A stretch of DNA of 64,000 bases from Cellulomonas sp. JH27-2. GTDB taxonomy: Bacteria; Actinomycetota; Actinomycetes; Actinomycetales; Cellulomonadaceae. Where the stretch lies: NCBI RefSeq assembly GCF_014837175.1, contig NZ_JACYFR010000005.1, forward strand, positions 282,812 to 346,811, read 5' to 3'. Of this stretch, positions 27,634 through 36,756 are shown in pieces. Numbering within the stretch: position 1 is the stretch's first letter; the number at the start of each line of letters is the position of its first letter. Both the position numbers and the translations under genes were made by a program. The notes under the pieces are model-generated. The model saw nothing but the letters and a program-made list of their open reading frames with translations. It was not told the origin of the DNA and did no database searches.

Positions 27634-30600
27634 ATGCACGAGACGACGACGGATCCGGTGCGGCAGCAGCCACGACTGGCGCACAGCACGGGTTCGGGAG
27701 GGTCTCGCACCCTTGCCATCGATCCGGTCGTCTTCATGCAGCCTCTGCATCTCATGCCCTCGGGGTGGCTGGAGCACGTCCCGTTCGCGTTCTGGCTGGC
27801 AGCGACCCACCGGCCGACGACGTTCGTCGAGCTCGGGACGCACTACGGCGTCTCCTACTTCGCCTTCTGCCAGGCGCTGGACGTCACAGGGCAGGCGACC
27901 CGCTGCTTCGCTGTGGACGCGTGGAAGGGCGACGAGCACGCGGGTGCGTACGGACCGGAGGTGTTCCGGGCCGTCCGTGATCACAACGAACGCCTCTACT
28001 CCCGCTTCTCGACGCTCATGCCCATGTTGTTCGACGACGGCCTCGAGTTCTTCGCGGACGGCGAGATCGACCTCCTGCACATCGACGGCTACCACACGTA
28101 CGAGGCTGCGCGTCACGACTTCGAGTCCTGGCTGCCGAAGCTCTCCCGCCGGGCGGTCGTCGTGCTCCACGACACGAACGAGCGGAAGGACGACTTCGGA
28201 GCCTTCCGGTTCGCCGACGAGCTGCGTTCGATCTACCCCGTCGTGCAGTTCTCGCACGGGCATGGTCTGACTGTCGTGGCCGTCGGTCCCGACCAGAACC
28301 AGGAGATGCAGGAATTCTTCCGTACGGGCCACGACGGCGCGGCCCTGAGTGACCTGCAGAAGGTGTTCGGTCGGCTGGGCAAGGCATGTGCTCAGGACTT
28401 CCTCAAGCGGTCGCTCGAGGTCGAGCTGCGCGACACCAAGCGAGAACGCGATCGTCTGAAGAGCGACCTGGAGGGAGCCCGTGCTCTCGTCGGTGAGACC
28501 GAGAGCGAACGTGGCGCGCTCGAGCGCGCGATCATCGAGCGTGAGGCGACGTTCGACGCGGAGCGTCTCAAGGCGGAGTCCGAGCTGGCCACCGCCCGCC
28601 AGAACCTGCGCGTCGCGGCGAGGTCGGCGCGCACGATGGGCGAGGCGGCCCGGGCGGCCAAGACCACCCTGTCGGGGCGGGACCGTGAGCTTGCGGCGGC
28701 GAAGAAGAGCGCGGCGGCCCGCAAGCGCGAGATCGCCAAGATGAAGCGGTCCACGTCGTGGCGCCTCACGGCGCCGTTGCGTGCCATCGCGCGCGCTGTC
28801 AGGCGCCCCAACCGGCGGCGTGACGCCACCGGGGGAGCGGGAGCCGCGCCGCGCCGCTCCGCTCCTGCGCGGCCCAACGGCGGCGCCCCGAGCGCGCCCG
28901 TCGTCGACGCTCGCTGGTACATGAGGTACTACCCCGACGTAGCGGTCCAAGGGCTCGACGCGGTGACGCACTATGCCGCCATCGGTGCTGCGCAGAAGAG
29001 GCACCCCAACCCCGACGCGTTCAGACGCGCCGAGGTCCCGGCGTTCGACGCCGACTGGTATCTCAAGGCCTACCCCGACGTCGCCAAGGCCGGCATGGAC
29101 CCCGTCGTCCATTACTCGCTGTTCGGGCGGCGTGAGAAGCGCTCTCCCGTCCCGACCGCCCTTCCCGTCAAGCGGCAGGCCATCCGACGGTCGTACCAGG
29201 ACTGGGACCGCGAGGAGGAGCGCGACTTCCTCGCGCAGATCGACACGGTCTACCAGCAGCATCAGCACGAGGTCGATCGGGCGCTCGTCTCGGTCGTCAT
29301 GCCGACCTACAACCGCTCGTCCCAGATCGCCGACGCCGTCCGTTCGGTCATCGCGCAGAGCCACGCCAACCTCGAGCTGCTCGTCGTGGACGACGGCAGC
29401 ACCGACGACACCGAAGCGGTCGTCACCGGGTTCGCAGACCCTCGGGTGCGGTATCTCCGGCTCGCCAAGCAGGGTGTCTCGAGTGCTCGGAACGCGGGCC
29501 TCGCTGCGGCCAAGGGGACGTTCGTCGCATACCTCGACAGCGACAACACCTGGACGACCGACCATCTGCGTCACCTCGTGACCTTCCTGGTGCGCACCGG
29601 ATCGACGCTCGCCTACTGCGGGCTTCGCGCCACCGGGGACGAAGGTGCCCCGCCCTACTACCGCGGCGCGCCGTTCGACTACGAGTTCTGCCTGGACGGC
29701 AACTACGTCGACCTCAATGCGGTCGTGCACCGGCGGCTCGACGACGCGCGGTACCGGTTCGACCGCGAGCTCCGACGGCTGGTCGACTGGGACTACCTGC
29801 TGTCCGTCACGCGGACGACGGGAGCGACCTTCCTGCCGTTCGTGGGCGTCAACTACTACGCCGGCTCCGGATTCGGTCGCATCACCTCGACGGAGCACCA
29901 GGGCGACGCTCTCCGGGACCTGGCGGCGAGGATCCAGGCCCGGCACGCTCTCGGTCGGGGGCCGGTGGCACCGGCGCGGGCCTGGCGGGATGCGCTCGCC
30001 GGGGGAGCGGCACTGCTCGGGGACGAGCACTCGGCACCGTTCGAGGCCGCGGACGCGCGCATCGACTGGTCGGAGCTGGCCGGAAGGTCTCGCGTTGCCG
30101 GTCGGGTGAGCGTGGTCGTCCTCGGCTTCGACAACTACGACCTGACCCGGGCGTGCGTGCGATCCGTCCTCGAGCATCCCGATGGACGTGACCTCGAGCT
30201 CGTCGTGGTCGACAACGGGAGCTCCGACGGCTCGCACGCGAAGATCGTCGAGGAGTTCGGCGGGCGCACGGATGTCGTGCCGCTGAGGCTCGAGCAGAAC
30301 GTGATGTTCTCGGCTGGGAACAATGCGGGATTCGCTGCGTCGAGCGGTGAGGTGGTCGTGTTCCTCAACAACGACACGATCGTCACCGAGGGCTGGCTCG
30401 ACGGCCTGGTCGAGCCGTTGCGGCTCGACCCCACCGTCGGAATGGTGGGACCGAAGCTCCTCTACGAGGACGGAACCGTCCAGTGCTGCGGCATCGTCTT
30501 CTCCGCGAAGTCCCACATCCCGTACCACGTCTATCAGGGTCACGCGGGCGACGCCCCGGAGGTCAACAAGGCCCGCGTCCACCAGGCGCTCACGGGAGCC

Positions 30601-32133
30601 TGCATCGCGATGCGGGCGACGGACTTCGTCGAGCTGCGAGGTCTCGACCCCGCCTTCATCAACGGATGTGAAGACCTCGACCTCGCCTTCCGGCTGCGCG
30701 CGCAGCTCCGGCTGCGCGCGCTCTACAACCCGGCGTCCGTGGTGTACCACCTGGAGAGCCGCTCGAGCGGGCGCGGGCGGTTCATCGCGCGCAACAGGGC
30801 CGGGTTCGTGGCGAGGTGGGCGGGCGCGGTCGTCGCGGACGACGCCGGCGTGTACGCGGAGGACGGCTTCCGCGCCGTGAGCTACGTCAAGGCGGGCAGC
30901 GAGGCCGACGGCCCCACTGCTCTCTACCGTCCTGTCCTGGAGCCCGTCGAGCTGCCGCGCGACGTCCCGGACCGGGTCGTCAACATCGGGTTCAGCTCGA
31001 TCTGGCACACACGGGGCGTCAGCATCCAGACCAAGCAGATCACCGACGCGATCGAGAGCCCGACCCTCCGGACCCACATCTTCGCGCGCTGGGAGAGCGA
31101 CCGGTTCGAGAACGCCGGTGCCGTGGAGCATCCTCGCGTCCTCAACGCGGGCGACGACCCGACGCCGGCGGAGATGCTCGCGTGGGTACGCGACAACGAG
31201 ATCGACTGCGTCGTCTTCATCGAGGTCCATCCCAACGACTGGAAGCGCGTCAGTGCGCTCAAGGCCGCCGGCGTCGAGGTCGTCTGCTACGAGAACCTCG
31301 ACGTGCTCCGTACCGAGAGCCTGCATCGCTACGACGTCTTCGACACCTTCCTGTGCGCGTCCTACACGGCGCGTGAGCGTCTGCTGCGACGCTTTCCGTC
31401 CAAGCGCGTGATCTTGGTGCCGTGGGCGAGCGACATCAGCGTCCCCGACCAGGTCGAGCGGCCTGCCGACGAGATCCGCTTCGTGCACGTGGGCGGCTGG
31501 GGTGGCCTCAACAACCGCAAGAACACGGACATGGTCATTCGTGCGTTCGACGCCGCTGCCCCGAGCTCGGCCAAGCTCTTCGTCTACTCGCAGGTCTCCG
31601 TGGACAAGTACGGCGACGAGATCGCCGAGATCTGCCGGACCAATCCGGCCGTGGTGGTGATCGAGGGCACGGTGCCGGAGATCAGCGAGGCGTACGCGGG
31701 CAAGGACGTCCTGCTCTGGCCGTCGAAGCGTGAAGGCGTGGGCCTCCCGATCATCGAGGCGTTGGCGTGCGGTCTGACGGTCGTCGTCTCCGACGGCTAC
31801 ATGATGCGGCAGTGGATCGTCCCGGACGAGCACGGGCTCGTGTGCGCTGCACGTCCGCGCTTCGACCGGATGACGCTTCCCGAGATGATCGTCGACGAAG
31901 CGAGCCTCGTCGAGACCATCCGCACTCTCGCGAACGATCCTGGGCGCGTGCACGAGTTGAAGGCTGCGGTGGCGCGGGACCGTGCGCTGTGGACGTGGGA
32001 GTGGCAGCGCGACGTCCTCGCGAGGCTGCTGCGCGAGCGTGCGGTCAGTCCACTCTCGCGGCCGTCGGAGCTGCTCGAGTACGTGCCGGAGGAGCTGCGC
32101 AGTCACGAGGCCAGACGGCGGTCGTTCGACTGA
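27634..32133 (+). CDS. Giant methyltransferase-GT2-GT2-GT4 multidomain enzyme
   Basis: A 1,499-residue cytoplasmic protein joining four catalytic-type domains. Residues about 40-235: class I SAM-methyltransferase-like fold with FVELGTHYGVSYF (63) and LLHIDGYHTYE. Residues 240-375: charged coiled coil. Residues 424-512: two aromatic repeats (WYMRYYPDV, WYLKAYPDV). Residues about 550-780: GT2 with VVMPTYNRSS and VVDDGSTDD. Residues about 824-1060: second GT2 with FLNNDTIV (909). Residues about 1115-1490: GT4 with EGVGLPIIEALACG (1367). The ATG at 27,634 has GCAGGGAG upstream. Likely builds several linkages of the surface polymer and may cap it by methylation. Not a sequencing join, as the frame is continuous. 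Confidence 0.84.
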   Translation: MHETTTDPVRQQPRLAHSTGSGGSRTLAIDPVVFMQPLHLMPSGWLEHVPFAFWLAATHRPTTFVELGTHYGVSYFAFCQALDVTGQATRCFAVDAWKGDEHAGAYGPEVFRAVRDHNERLYSRFSTLMPMLFDDGLEFFADGEIDLLHIDGYHTYEAARHDFESWLPKLSRRAVVVLHDTNERKDDFGAFRFADELRSIYPVVQFSHGHGLTVVAVGPDQNQEMQEFFRTGHDGAALSDLQKVFGRLGKACAQDFLKRSLEVELRDTKRERDRLKSDLEGARALVGETESERGALERAIIEREATFDAERLKAESELATARQNLRVAARSARTMGEAARAAKTTLSGRDRELAAAKKSAAARKREIAKMKRSTSWRLTAPLRAIARAVRRPNRRRDATGGAGAAPRRSAPARPNGGAPSAPVVDARWYMRYYPDVAVQGLDAVTHYAAIGAAQKRHPNPDAFRRAEVPAFDADWYLKAYPDVAKAGMDPVVHYSLFGRREKRSPVPTALPVKRQAIRRSYQDWDREEERDFLAQIDTVYQQHQHEVDRALVSVVMPTYNRSSQIADAVRSVIAQSHANLELLVVDDGSTDDTEAVVTGFADPRVRYLRLAKQGVSSARNAGLAAAKGTFVAYLDSDNTWTTDHLRHLVTFLVRTGSTLAYCGLRATGDEGAPPYYRGAPFDYEFCLDGNYVDLNAVVHRRLDDARYRFDRELRRLVDWDYLLSVTRTTGATFLPFVGVNYYAGSGFGRITSTEHQGDALRDLAARIQARHALGRGPVAPARAWRDALAGGAALLGDEHSAPFEAADARIDWSELAGRSRVAGRVSVVVLGFDNYDLTRACVRSVLEHPDGRDLELVVVDNGSSDGSHAKIVEEFGGRTDVVPLRLEQNVMFSAGNNAGFAASSGEVVVFLNNDTIVTEGWLDGLVEPLRLDPTVGMVGPKLLYEDGTVQCCGIVFSAKSHIPYHVYQGHAGDAPEVNKARVHQALTGACIAMRATDFVELRGLDPAFINGCEDLDLAFRLRAQLRLRALYNPASVVYHLESRSSGRGRFIARNRAGFVARWAGAVVADDAGVYAEDGFRAVSYVKAGSEADGPTALYRPVLEPVELPRDVPDRVVNIGFSSIWHTRGVSIQTKQITDAIESPTLRTHIFARWESDRFENAGAVEHPRVLNAGDDPTPAEMLAWVRDNEIDCVVFIEVHPNDWKRVSALKAAGVEVVCYENLDVLRTESLHRYDVFDTFLCASYTARERLLRRFPSKRVILVPWASDISVPDQVERPADEIRFVHVGGWGGLNNRKNTDMVIRAFDAAAPSSAKLFVYSQVSVDKYGDEIAEICRTNPAVVVIEGTVPEISEAYAGKDVLLWPSKREGVGLPIIEALACGLTVVVSDGYMMRQWIVPDEHGLVCAARPRFDRMTLPEMIVDEASLVETIRTLANDPGRVHELKAAVARDRALWTWEWQRDVLARLLRERAVSPLSRPSELLEYVPEELRSHEARRRSFD

Positions 32134-32205
32134 GCGCTGGTGCCAGGTCGGGCGTGGTCCTCGGAGTGACCTGCGGGTCGTCGTGAGCTGTCCGACCGTG
32201 GGCCT

Positions 32206-32245
32206 GGCGTCCATCTGCGGGCGAGATCGCCCGCAGATGGACGCC
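32206..32245. repeat. Perfect 19-bp inverted repeat
   Basis: Arms 32,206-32,224 and 32,227-32,245 are exact complements around a 2-nt centre. The core CGTCCATCTGC recurs as a third, direct copy at 32,246-32,256, just upstream of the next promoter. No U tract follows, so it could be an actinobacterial-type terminator for the giant gene or an operator for the following one. Confidence 0.6.
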
Positions 32246-32266
32246 CGTCCATCTGCTCTGCCGTAC

Positions 32267-32272
32267 TAGACT
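32267..32272 (+). promoter_or_regulatory. -10 box for TagF-type copy 3
   Basis: TAGACT, with a predicted leader of 16-22 nt. The third CGTCCATCTGC copy ends 11 nt upstream of it, in the spacer/-35 zone. Confidence 0.4.
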
Positions 32273-32294
32273 CCCGGCCAGAACGCGGGACGGG

Positions 32295-33551
32295 ATGGCA
32301 ATGACGACATACGTGCGCAGGGACTCGCTGCGTCGCCGGGCTCGACGGGTCGGCGGACGGCTGATCCAACGTTTCGGGCTGCTGCCGGCCGGCGTGCCCG
32401 ACGCCCGCGGCGACGACGCCTCGCTCGTGGCTGCCGGGTCGCTGACCGAACGCGTCGTCGTCTACTTCGGCAGCACCCCGGAGAGCGTCTACCAGCTCGA
32501 GCAGTGGCTGCCCGCGCTCGAGGCCCTGCACGCCGCCCACCCGGTGGTCGTCCTGACGGCGGACTCGCGGTCGGCCGCGCGCATCCGCACGCTCACGCGG
32601 CTGCGGGTCGCGACGGTCTCGCGCTACGCCACCTTCGACGACCTGCTCACCGGCAGCCAGGTGCGGCTGGTGCTGTACGTCAACCACCACGCCCAGAACT
32701 TCGGGCTGCTGCGCTTCGGCGACGTCACCCACGTGTCGTTGCTGCACGGCGACAGCGACAAGGTCGTCTCGGTCTCCAACCAGGCCAAGGCCTACGACTT
32801 CACGTTCGTCGCCGGCCAGGCCGCGGTCGACCGGTTGAGCATCCACCTGCAGCACTTCGACGCGGCCGCGCGGTGCGTCGTCGTCGGGCGCCCGCAGGCG
32901 TCCGCCGCGCCCCGCGAGCGCAGGCCGGGAGAGCCGCTGACCGTCCTGTACGCGCCGACGTGGGAGGGGGCGCAGCGGTCGGCCGCGTACGGGTCGCTGC
33001 TCGACCTCGGCCCTGCGCTCGTGCGCGCCGTGGTCGCCGATGCCGGCCTGCGACTGGTCTACCGGCCGCACCCGCTCACGGGCGTGCGACGCCCTGACTA
33101 CGGCGAGGCCGACGCGGCGGTGCGGGAGATCGTCACCGCAGCCGGGCACCGGGTCTCCACCGGCGCGGCCATCGCCGACGACTTCGCCGCCGCCGACGTG
33201 CTCGTCTGCGACGTCTCGGCGGTCGCGGTCGACTGGCTCGCGACGGGGCGTCCCCTGGTGCTGACCGAGCCGCCCGGTCAGGACCCGACGGCGCTGCGCA
33301 CGCCGCTCGCCAAGGCCGTACGAAGGCTGGGGCCCGACGACGCCGCGCGGGCCGCGAGCATCGTGCGGCAGGAGGTGGAGCGTGACGAGCTGGCCGCCGA
33401 CCGGGTCGCGATGGCCCGTTACTACCTGGGTGACACCACGCCCGGTGCCGCACTGAGCCACTTCCTGGCCGCGTGCGACCAGGTCGTCGCCGGCGTCGAC
33501 CCCGCGCCCGTTCGCGTCGACGGCCGAGCGACGGACGCCTTCACGCTCTGA
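32295..33551 (+). CDS. CDP-glycerol glycerophosphotransferase family protein (short form, copy 3)
   Basis: A 418-residue short TagB/TagF-type transferase. Motifs: LLHGDSDKV (about residue 152), VAGQAAVDR, VLYAPTWEGA (about 217), YRPHPLTG (about 256) and CDVSAVAVDWLATGRP (about 304). Compared with copies 1 and 2 it has histidine-rich YVNHHAQNFG before the first motif. Start could be this ATG or the one at 32,301; both follow GGGACGGG. It is transcribed alone, convergent with the next operon, so it may be regulated separately through the inverted repeat upstream. Donor and acceptor unknown. Confidence 0.82.
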   Translation: MAMTTYVRRDSLRRRARRVGGRLIQRFGLLPAGVPDARGDDASLVAAGSLTERVVVYFGSTPESVYQLEQWLPALEALHAAHPVVVLTADSRSAARIRTLTRLRVATVSRYATFDDLLTGSQVRLVLYVNHHAQNFGLLRFGDVTHVSLLHGDSDKVVSVSNQAKAYDFTFVAGQAAVDRLSIHLQHFDAAARCVVVGRPQASAAPRERRPGEPLTVLYAPTWEGAQRSAAYGSLLDLGPALVRAVVADAGLRLVYRPHPLTGVRRPDYGEADAAVREIVTAAGHRVSTGAAIADDFAAADVLVCDVSAVAVDWLATGRPLVLTEPPGQDPTALRTPLAKAVRRLGPDDAARAASIVRQEVERDELAADRVAMARYYLGDTTPGAALSHFLAACDQVVAGVDPAPVRVDGRATDAFTL

Positions 33552-33560
33552 TCGTCGCAG

Positions 33561-33590
33561 CGCCCGGGTGCGTCCGGGTGGGTCCGGGCG
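33561..33590. repeat. Three 10-nt tandem units between convergent genes
   Basis: CGCCCGGGTG, CGTCCGGGTG and GGTCCGGGCG follow one another in the 46-bp gap between two convergent stop codons. Probably a simple repeat. Confidence 0.35.
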
Positions 33591-33597
33591 GTCCGGT

Positions 33598-35358
33598 TCA
33601 GTCCGTCGCGCCGGCGTCGAGCTCGTCCGTCTCGAGCTCGCTCGCGTCGAGCTCGTCGTCGTCGGTCGCCTGCTGCCCCGCGGTGCGCGGGGCGTCGACG
33701 AGCGCGCGCACCGCGTCGACGAAGACCTGGCCGTACCCCTCGACGGGGAAGTCGCCCAGGTAGTAGCGGCGCAGGTCGGCACGGGTGGCGGCCATGTCGT
33801 CGGTCCGCAACCGCGCGATCGCGTCGCGGACCTCGCCGGCGTCGGCCGCGTGCGCCACGTAGGCGGCGCGCGCCAGGGGGAAGTCGGCCAGGAAGGTGGC
33901 GTCGTCGTCCTGCCCGACGCGGGCCAGGACGAACGGCTTCTCGCTGAACAGGTAGTCGGCCGGCACGGAGGAGACGTCCGCCACCAGGGCGTCGGAGGAG
34001 TTGAACGTCTCGTCCAGGTCCAGCTCGGACGCCGCGGCGCCGTAGAGGTGGTTGCGGCCGCTGGCCGCGCGATCGGCCTCGAGCAGCGCGTGGATGTCGG
34101 CGATGTGCCCGCGGGACGCGGCGTCGCCCATCGAGAACGGGTGCGGGCGGAACGTCACCGTCCACCCGGCCGCGAGCAGCTCCGACACGAGCAGCGTGCC
34201 GTGCGCGAGGGAGCCGAAGTTGTTGTCCGCGTGGAACCCGGTCCATGTGGGCGCGTACAGGACGTGCTCGCGCCGGTCCGTCGTCGCCCGGGCGATGTGC
34301 TGCACCTGCGGGCGCCCGACGATCCGGAACTTGTGCGCCGGGATGGACACCCCGTGCTGCTCGTACCGGTCGACCCCCGCCTGACCCGCGACGAAGATCT
34401 CGTCGAACATCGCCGTGACGGGGTTGTAGCTGGACGGCTTGTCGCTGTCGCCGTGCAGGAGCTGGACGTGCGTGAGATCGCGGTAGCGGACGTTGTGGCC
34501 GTTCTTGGCGCCGTTGTTCACGTAGATCGCGACCCGCAGGGAGTCGAGCTGGACCCCATCGAGCTCGGCGAGCGTGCGGGCGGCGATCACGGGGACGTCG
34601 GTGAGCTCGGCGACGGCGAGCGCGAGCGGCGACTCACGCACGACGATCACCCAGCGGCGGTCCACGGCCGCGAGGTGCTCGAGCCACGTGCGGAGCTGGT
34701 ACTGCGTGCCGCCGGGACCCGACAGGTAGACCATGAACCGCGGTGCGTACGCCTCCAGGGCGGCTCGGACCTCGTCGTCCAGGCGGCCGCGGTCGCGGGC
34801 CGCCTGCAAGGTCCAGCCGAGCACGACGGCGGCGTCGACGAGCGTCCCGACGGCAGCGACGACGGCGAGCCACGTCGCGACCGCACCGAGCGCGGTGAGC
34901 GCGACCAGCACCACCGAGGCGAGGACCACGAGGCCGCCGGAGCGGGCGTACGGGCGGCGCAGGTCGAACCCGGGCAGGTTCATGACGGGCCTGCTCGACG
35001 CCCGCCACAGACGAGCACCGGACGGTTCCGTCGCGACCAGTGCCGCGAGGGCCGCGGCGGTGAACACCGACCAGCGCGGCGCGTCCGAGCCGGCGACGAG
35101 CACGACCGCGGCGACGGCGGTGACGGTGCGCGCGGCACCCCACGCACCGAGGTGGCGCAGTGCGCGGGGTCGCCGGCGCAGCCCGAGCGCGTTCGCTGCC
35201 AGGACGACGCCGCCGAGCGTGAGCGCCCAGCCGACCGCGTCCAGCGCCGCGGCGCAGACCGCGAGGACGGCGAGGGTGTTCAGTGCGCCGGTCGCGACGG
35301 CCTTCGCCGCCGAGCCGGACCGCAGGCGCAGCCGGAGACGGCCCAGCAGTGCGCTCAC
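33598..35358 (-). CDS. Membrane-anchored CDP-glycerol/ribitol polyol-phosphate transferase
   Basis: A 586-residue protein with about six N-terminal membrane segments (residues about 15-215) and a C-terminal Glyphos_transf domain. Motifs: QLLHGDSDKPSS (about 349), VAGQAGVDRY, VLYAPTWTGF (about 413), FRPHPFSMG (about 444) and ADVSSVPADYLFSEKP (about 506). A final Asp/Glu-rich tail is unusual. GTG 35,358 overlaps the SDR gene stop by 4 nt, so it is the third gene of a coupled operon (cytidylyltransferase, SDR, transferase). That context points to a poly(ribitol-phosphate)-type polymerase using CDP-ribitol; the membrane tether distinguishes it from its short paralogues. Confidence 0.82.
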   Translation of the reverse strand: MSALLGRLRLRLRSGSAAKAVATGALNTLAVLAVCAAALDAVGWALTLGGVVLAANALGLRRRPRALRHLGAWGAARTVTAVAAVVLVAGSDAPRWSVFTAAALAALVATEPSGARLWRASSRPVMNLPGFDLRRPYARSGGLVVLASVVLVALTALGAVATWLAVVAAVGTLVDAAVVLGWTLQAARDRGRLDDEVRAALEAYAPRFMVYLSGPGGTQYQLRTWLEHLAAVDRRWVIVVRESPLALAVAELTDVPVIAARTLAELDGVQLDSLRVAIYVNNGAKNGHNVRYRDLTHVQLLHGDSDKPSSYNPVTAMFDEIFVAGQAGVDRYEQHGVSIPAHKFRIVGRPQVQHIARATTDRREHVLYAPTWTGFHADNNFGSLAHGTLLVSELLAAGWTVTFRPHPFSMGDAASRGHIADIHALLEADRAASGRNHLYGAAASELDLDETFNSSDALVADVSSVPADYLFSEKPFVLARVGQDDDATFLADFPLARAAYVAHAADAGEVRDAIARLRTDDMAATRADLRRYYLGDFPVEGYGQVFVDAVRALVDAPRTAGQQATDDDELDASELETDELDAGATD

Positions 35359-36074
35359 CGGCGAACGACGAGGTTGGCCGAGTCGACGAACTTGCCGACC
35401 GGCGACGCGAGCATCTCGATCACCGCGGCGACGTCGCCGGGCTGCATGATCGTCGTCGGGTCCTCGGTCGGTGCCAGCACCCTGCGCAGGGCGGTCGCGG
35501 TGCGGCCGGGGGAGATGCACACCACGCGCGTCCCGTAGATCGCGAGCTCCTCGCGCATCACCTCGCTCATGTTGATGAGCGCGGCCTTCGACGCCGAGTA
35601 CGTCAGCCAGCCCGAGCGGCCCGTGATGCCGGCGGTCGACGCGATGTTCACGATGAGGTCGAAGTGGTTGCCGCGACGCAGGAGCTCCTGGACCAGCGTG
35701 AACGGTGCATACAGGTTGACGGACATCGTGCGCTCGAAGTCGGCGAAGTCGACCTGCTGCAGCGCCACCGGGTTGGTGTAGCCGGCGTTGTTGACGAGGA
35801 AGTCGACGTTCCCGACCTCCTCGACGATGCAGTCGATGAGCTCGAGCAGGCCGTCCCGGTCGCCGACGTCGGCGCGGTAGGTGAAGAGCTCGATCTCCCG
35901 CGGGTTGTTCGCCTCCAGCTCTGCCAGGGCGTCCGAGTAGTCCTGCGAGTCGCGCGCGACCAGGACGATGCGGCTGACCGTCCCCTTGTCCGGGCTGGTC
36001 TCCTGCAGGAAGCGGCGGACCGTCTCCAGGCCGATGCCGCGCGAGGCGCCCGTGACGAGCAGCGTCTTAGTCAT
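35355..36074 (-). CDS. SDR reductase, probable ribulose-5-phosphate reductase for CDP-ribitol
   Basis: A 239-residue short-chain dehydrogenase with TGASRGIG (residues 8-15), the NNAGYTNP motif (about 95), catalytic serine in NIASTAG (about 145) and YSASK (about 158-162). It lies between an IspD/TarI-like cytidylyltransferase (8-nt overlap) and a polyol-phosphate transferase (4-nt overlap). In Haemophilus Acs1/Bcs1 a cytidylyltransferase and an SDR reductase are fused and together make CDP-ribitol from ribulose 5-phosphate; here they appear as two coupled genes. The assignment rests on context, since SDR substrate cannot be read from motifs. Confidence 0.78.
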   Translation of the reverse strand: MTKTLLVTGASRGIGLETVRRFLQETSPDKGTVSRIVLVARDSQDYSDALAELEANNPREIELFTYRADVGDRDGLLELIDCIVEEVGNVDFLVNNAGYTNPVALQQVDFADFERTMSVNLYAPFTLVQELLRRGNHFDLIVNIASTAGITGRSGWLTYSASKAALINMSEVMREELAIYGTRVVCISPGRTATALRRVLAPTEDPTTIMQPGDVAAVIEMLASPVGKFVDSANLVVRR

Positions 36075-36756
36075 TCCAGTTCTCGTCTCCGCCGGTGAGC
36101 AGGTACGTGGCGAGCTTGATGTCGGTGGGGGTGGTCACCTTGATGTTGCGGTCGCTGCCCGCCACGAAGCGCACGTCGTGCCCGGCGACGGCGACCAGCG
36201 TCGCGTCCTCGGTGAACAGACGATCCTCGCGCTCGGCGAACGCGTGCGCGTCGCGCAGGTCTGCGATCGAGAACTTCTGCGGGAGCTGGACGTTGCGCAG
36301 CGTCGACCGCTCGAGGTAACCCGTCACGCGGCGCTCGTCGGGGTCCACCGGCGCCACCGTGAACGGGATCTCGAGCATGAGCGAGACATTCCGGTGCTCG
36401 GAGGCGACCAGCGAGCGGAAGTCGTCGGACGAGACCAGCGGACGCGCCGTCTCGTGGATGACGACGTCCTGCTCGGTGGCGACGTCCAGCATCGCCCGGA
36501 CGGACTCGTGCCGGCTCGCCCCGGCCCGCACGTACGTGACAGGCGTACGGATCGCGTAGTCGGACACGATGGCCTCGATCTGCTGGCGCCACCCGTCGGG
36601 GTAGTTCAGGACGATCTGCGTGATGTCGTCGACCGCGTCGGCCGCGACCAGCGAGTACACCAGGATCGGCAGACCGTTCACCTTGACGAGCTGCTTGGGC
36701 TGGCCGGCGCCGGCCCGAGTGCCCACGCCGCCGTTGAGCAGCAGCAACGAGTACAT
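36067..36756 (-). CDS. IspD/TarI-like cytidylyltransferase, probable CDP-ribitol synthesis
   Basis: A 229-residue CTP-dependent transferase. It begins YSLLLLNGGVGTRAGAGQPKQ, the IspD/TarI nucleotide loop with the conserved lysine, followed by VIHETARPLVS, where IspD has VHDAARP, and ends IKVTTPTDIKLA as in IspD. Separate from the MEP pathway by context: it is the first gene of an operon with an SDR reductase and a polyol-phosphate transferase, so D-ribitol-5-phosphate is the likely substrate. ATG 36,756 follows AGAGGA; that ribosome site is inside a small perfect hairpin (36,757-36,770). Confidence 0.82.
   Translation of the reverse strand: MYSLLLLNGGVGTRAGAGQPKQLVKVNGLPILVYSLVAADAVDDITQIVLNYPDGWRQQIEAIVSDYAIRTPVTYVRAGASRHESVRAMLDVATEQDVVIHETARPLVSSDDFRSLVASEHRNVSLMLEIPFTVAPVDPDERRVTGYLERSTLRNVQLPQKFSIADLRDAHAFAEREDRLFTEDATLVAVAGHDVRFVAGSDRNIKVTTPTDIKLATYLLTGGDENWND

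Noticed and set aside
27208..32214. A minus-strand open frame of about 1,670 codons opposite the giant glycosyltransferase
   Set aside because: Same shadow effect; no ribosome site or domain, while the plus strand encodes recognisable GT2 and GT4 motifs.
36067..36756. MEP-pathway IspD
   Set aside because: The fold is shared, but the operon with an SDR reductase and a polyol-phosphate transferase, and the changed HETARP motif, favour a TarI-type role. IspD is not fully excluded.
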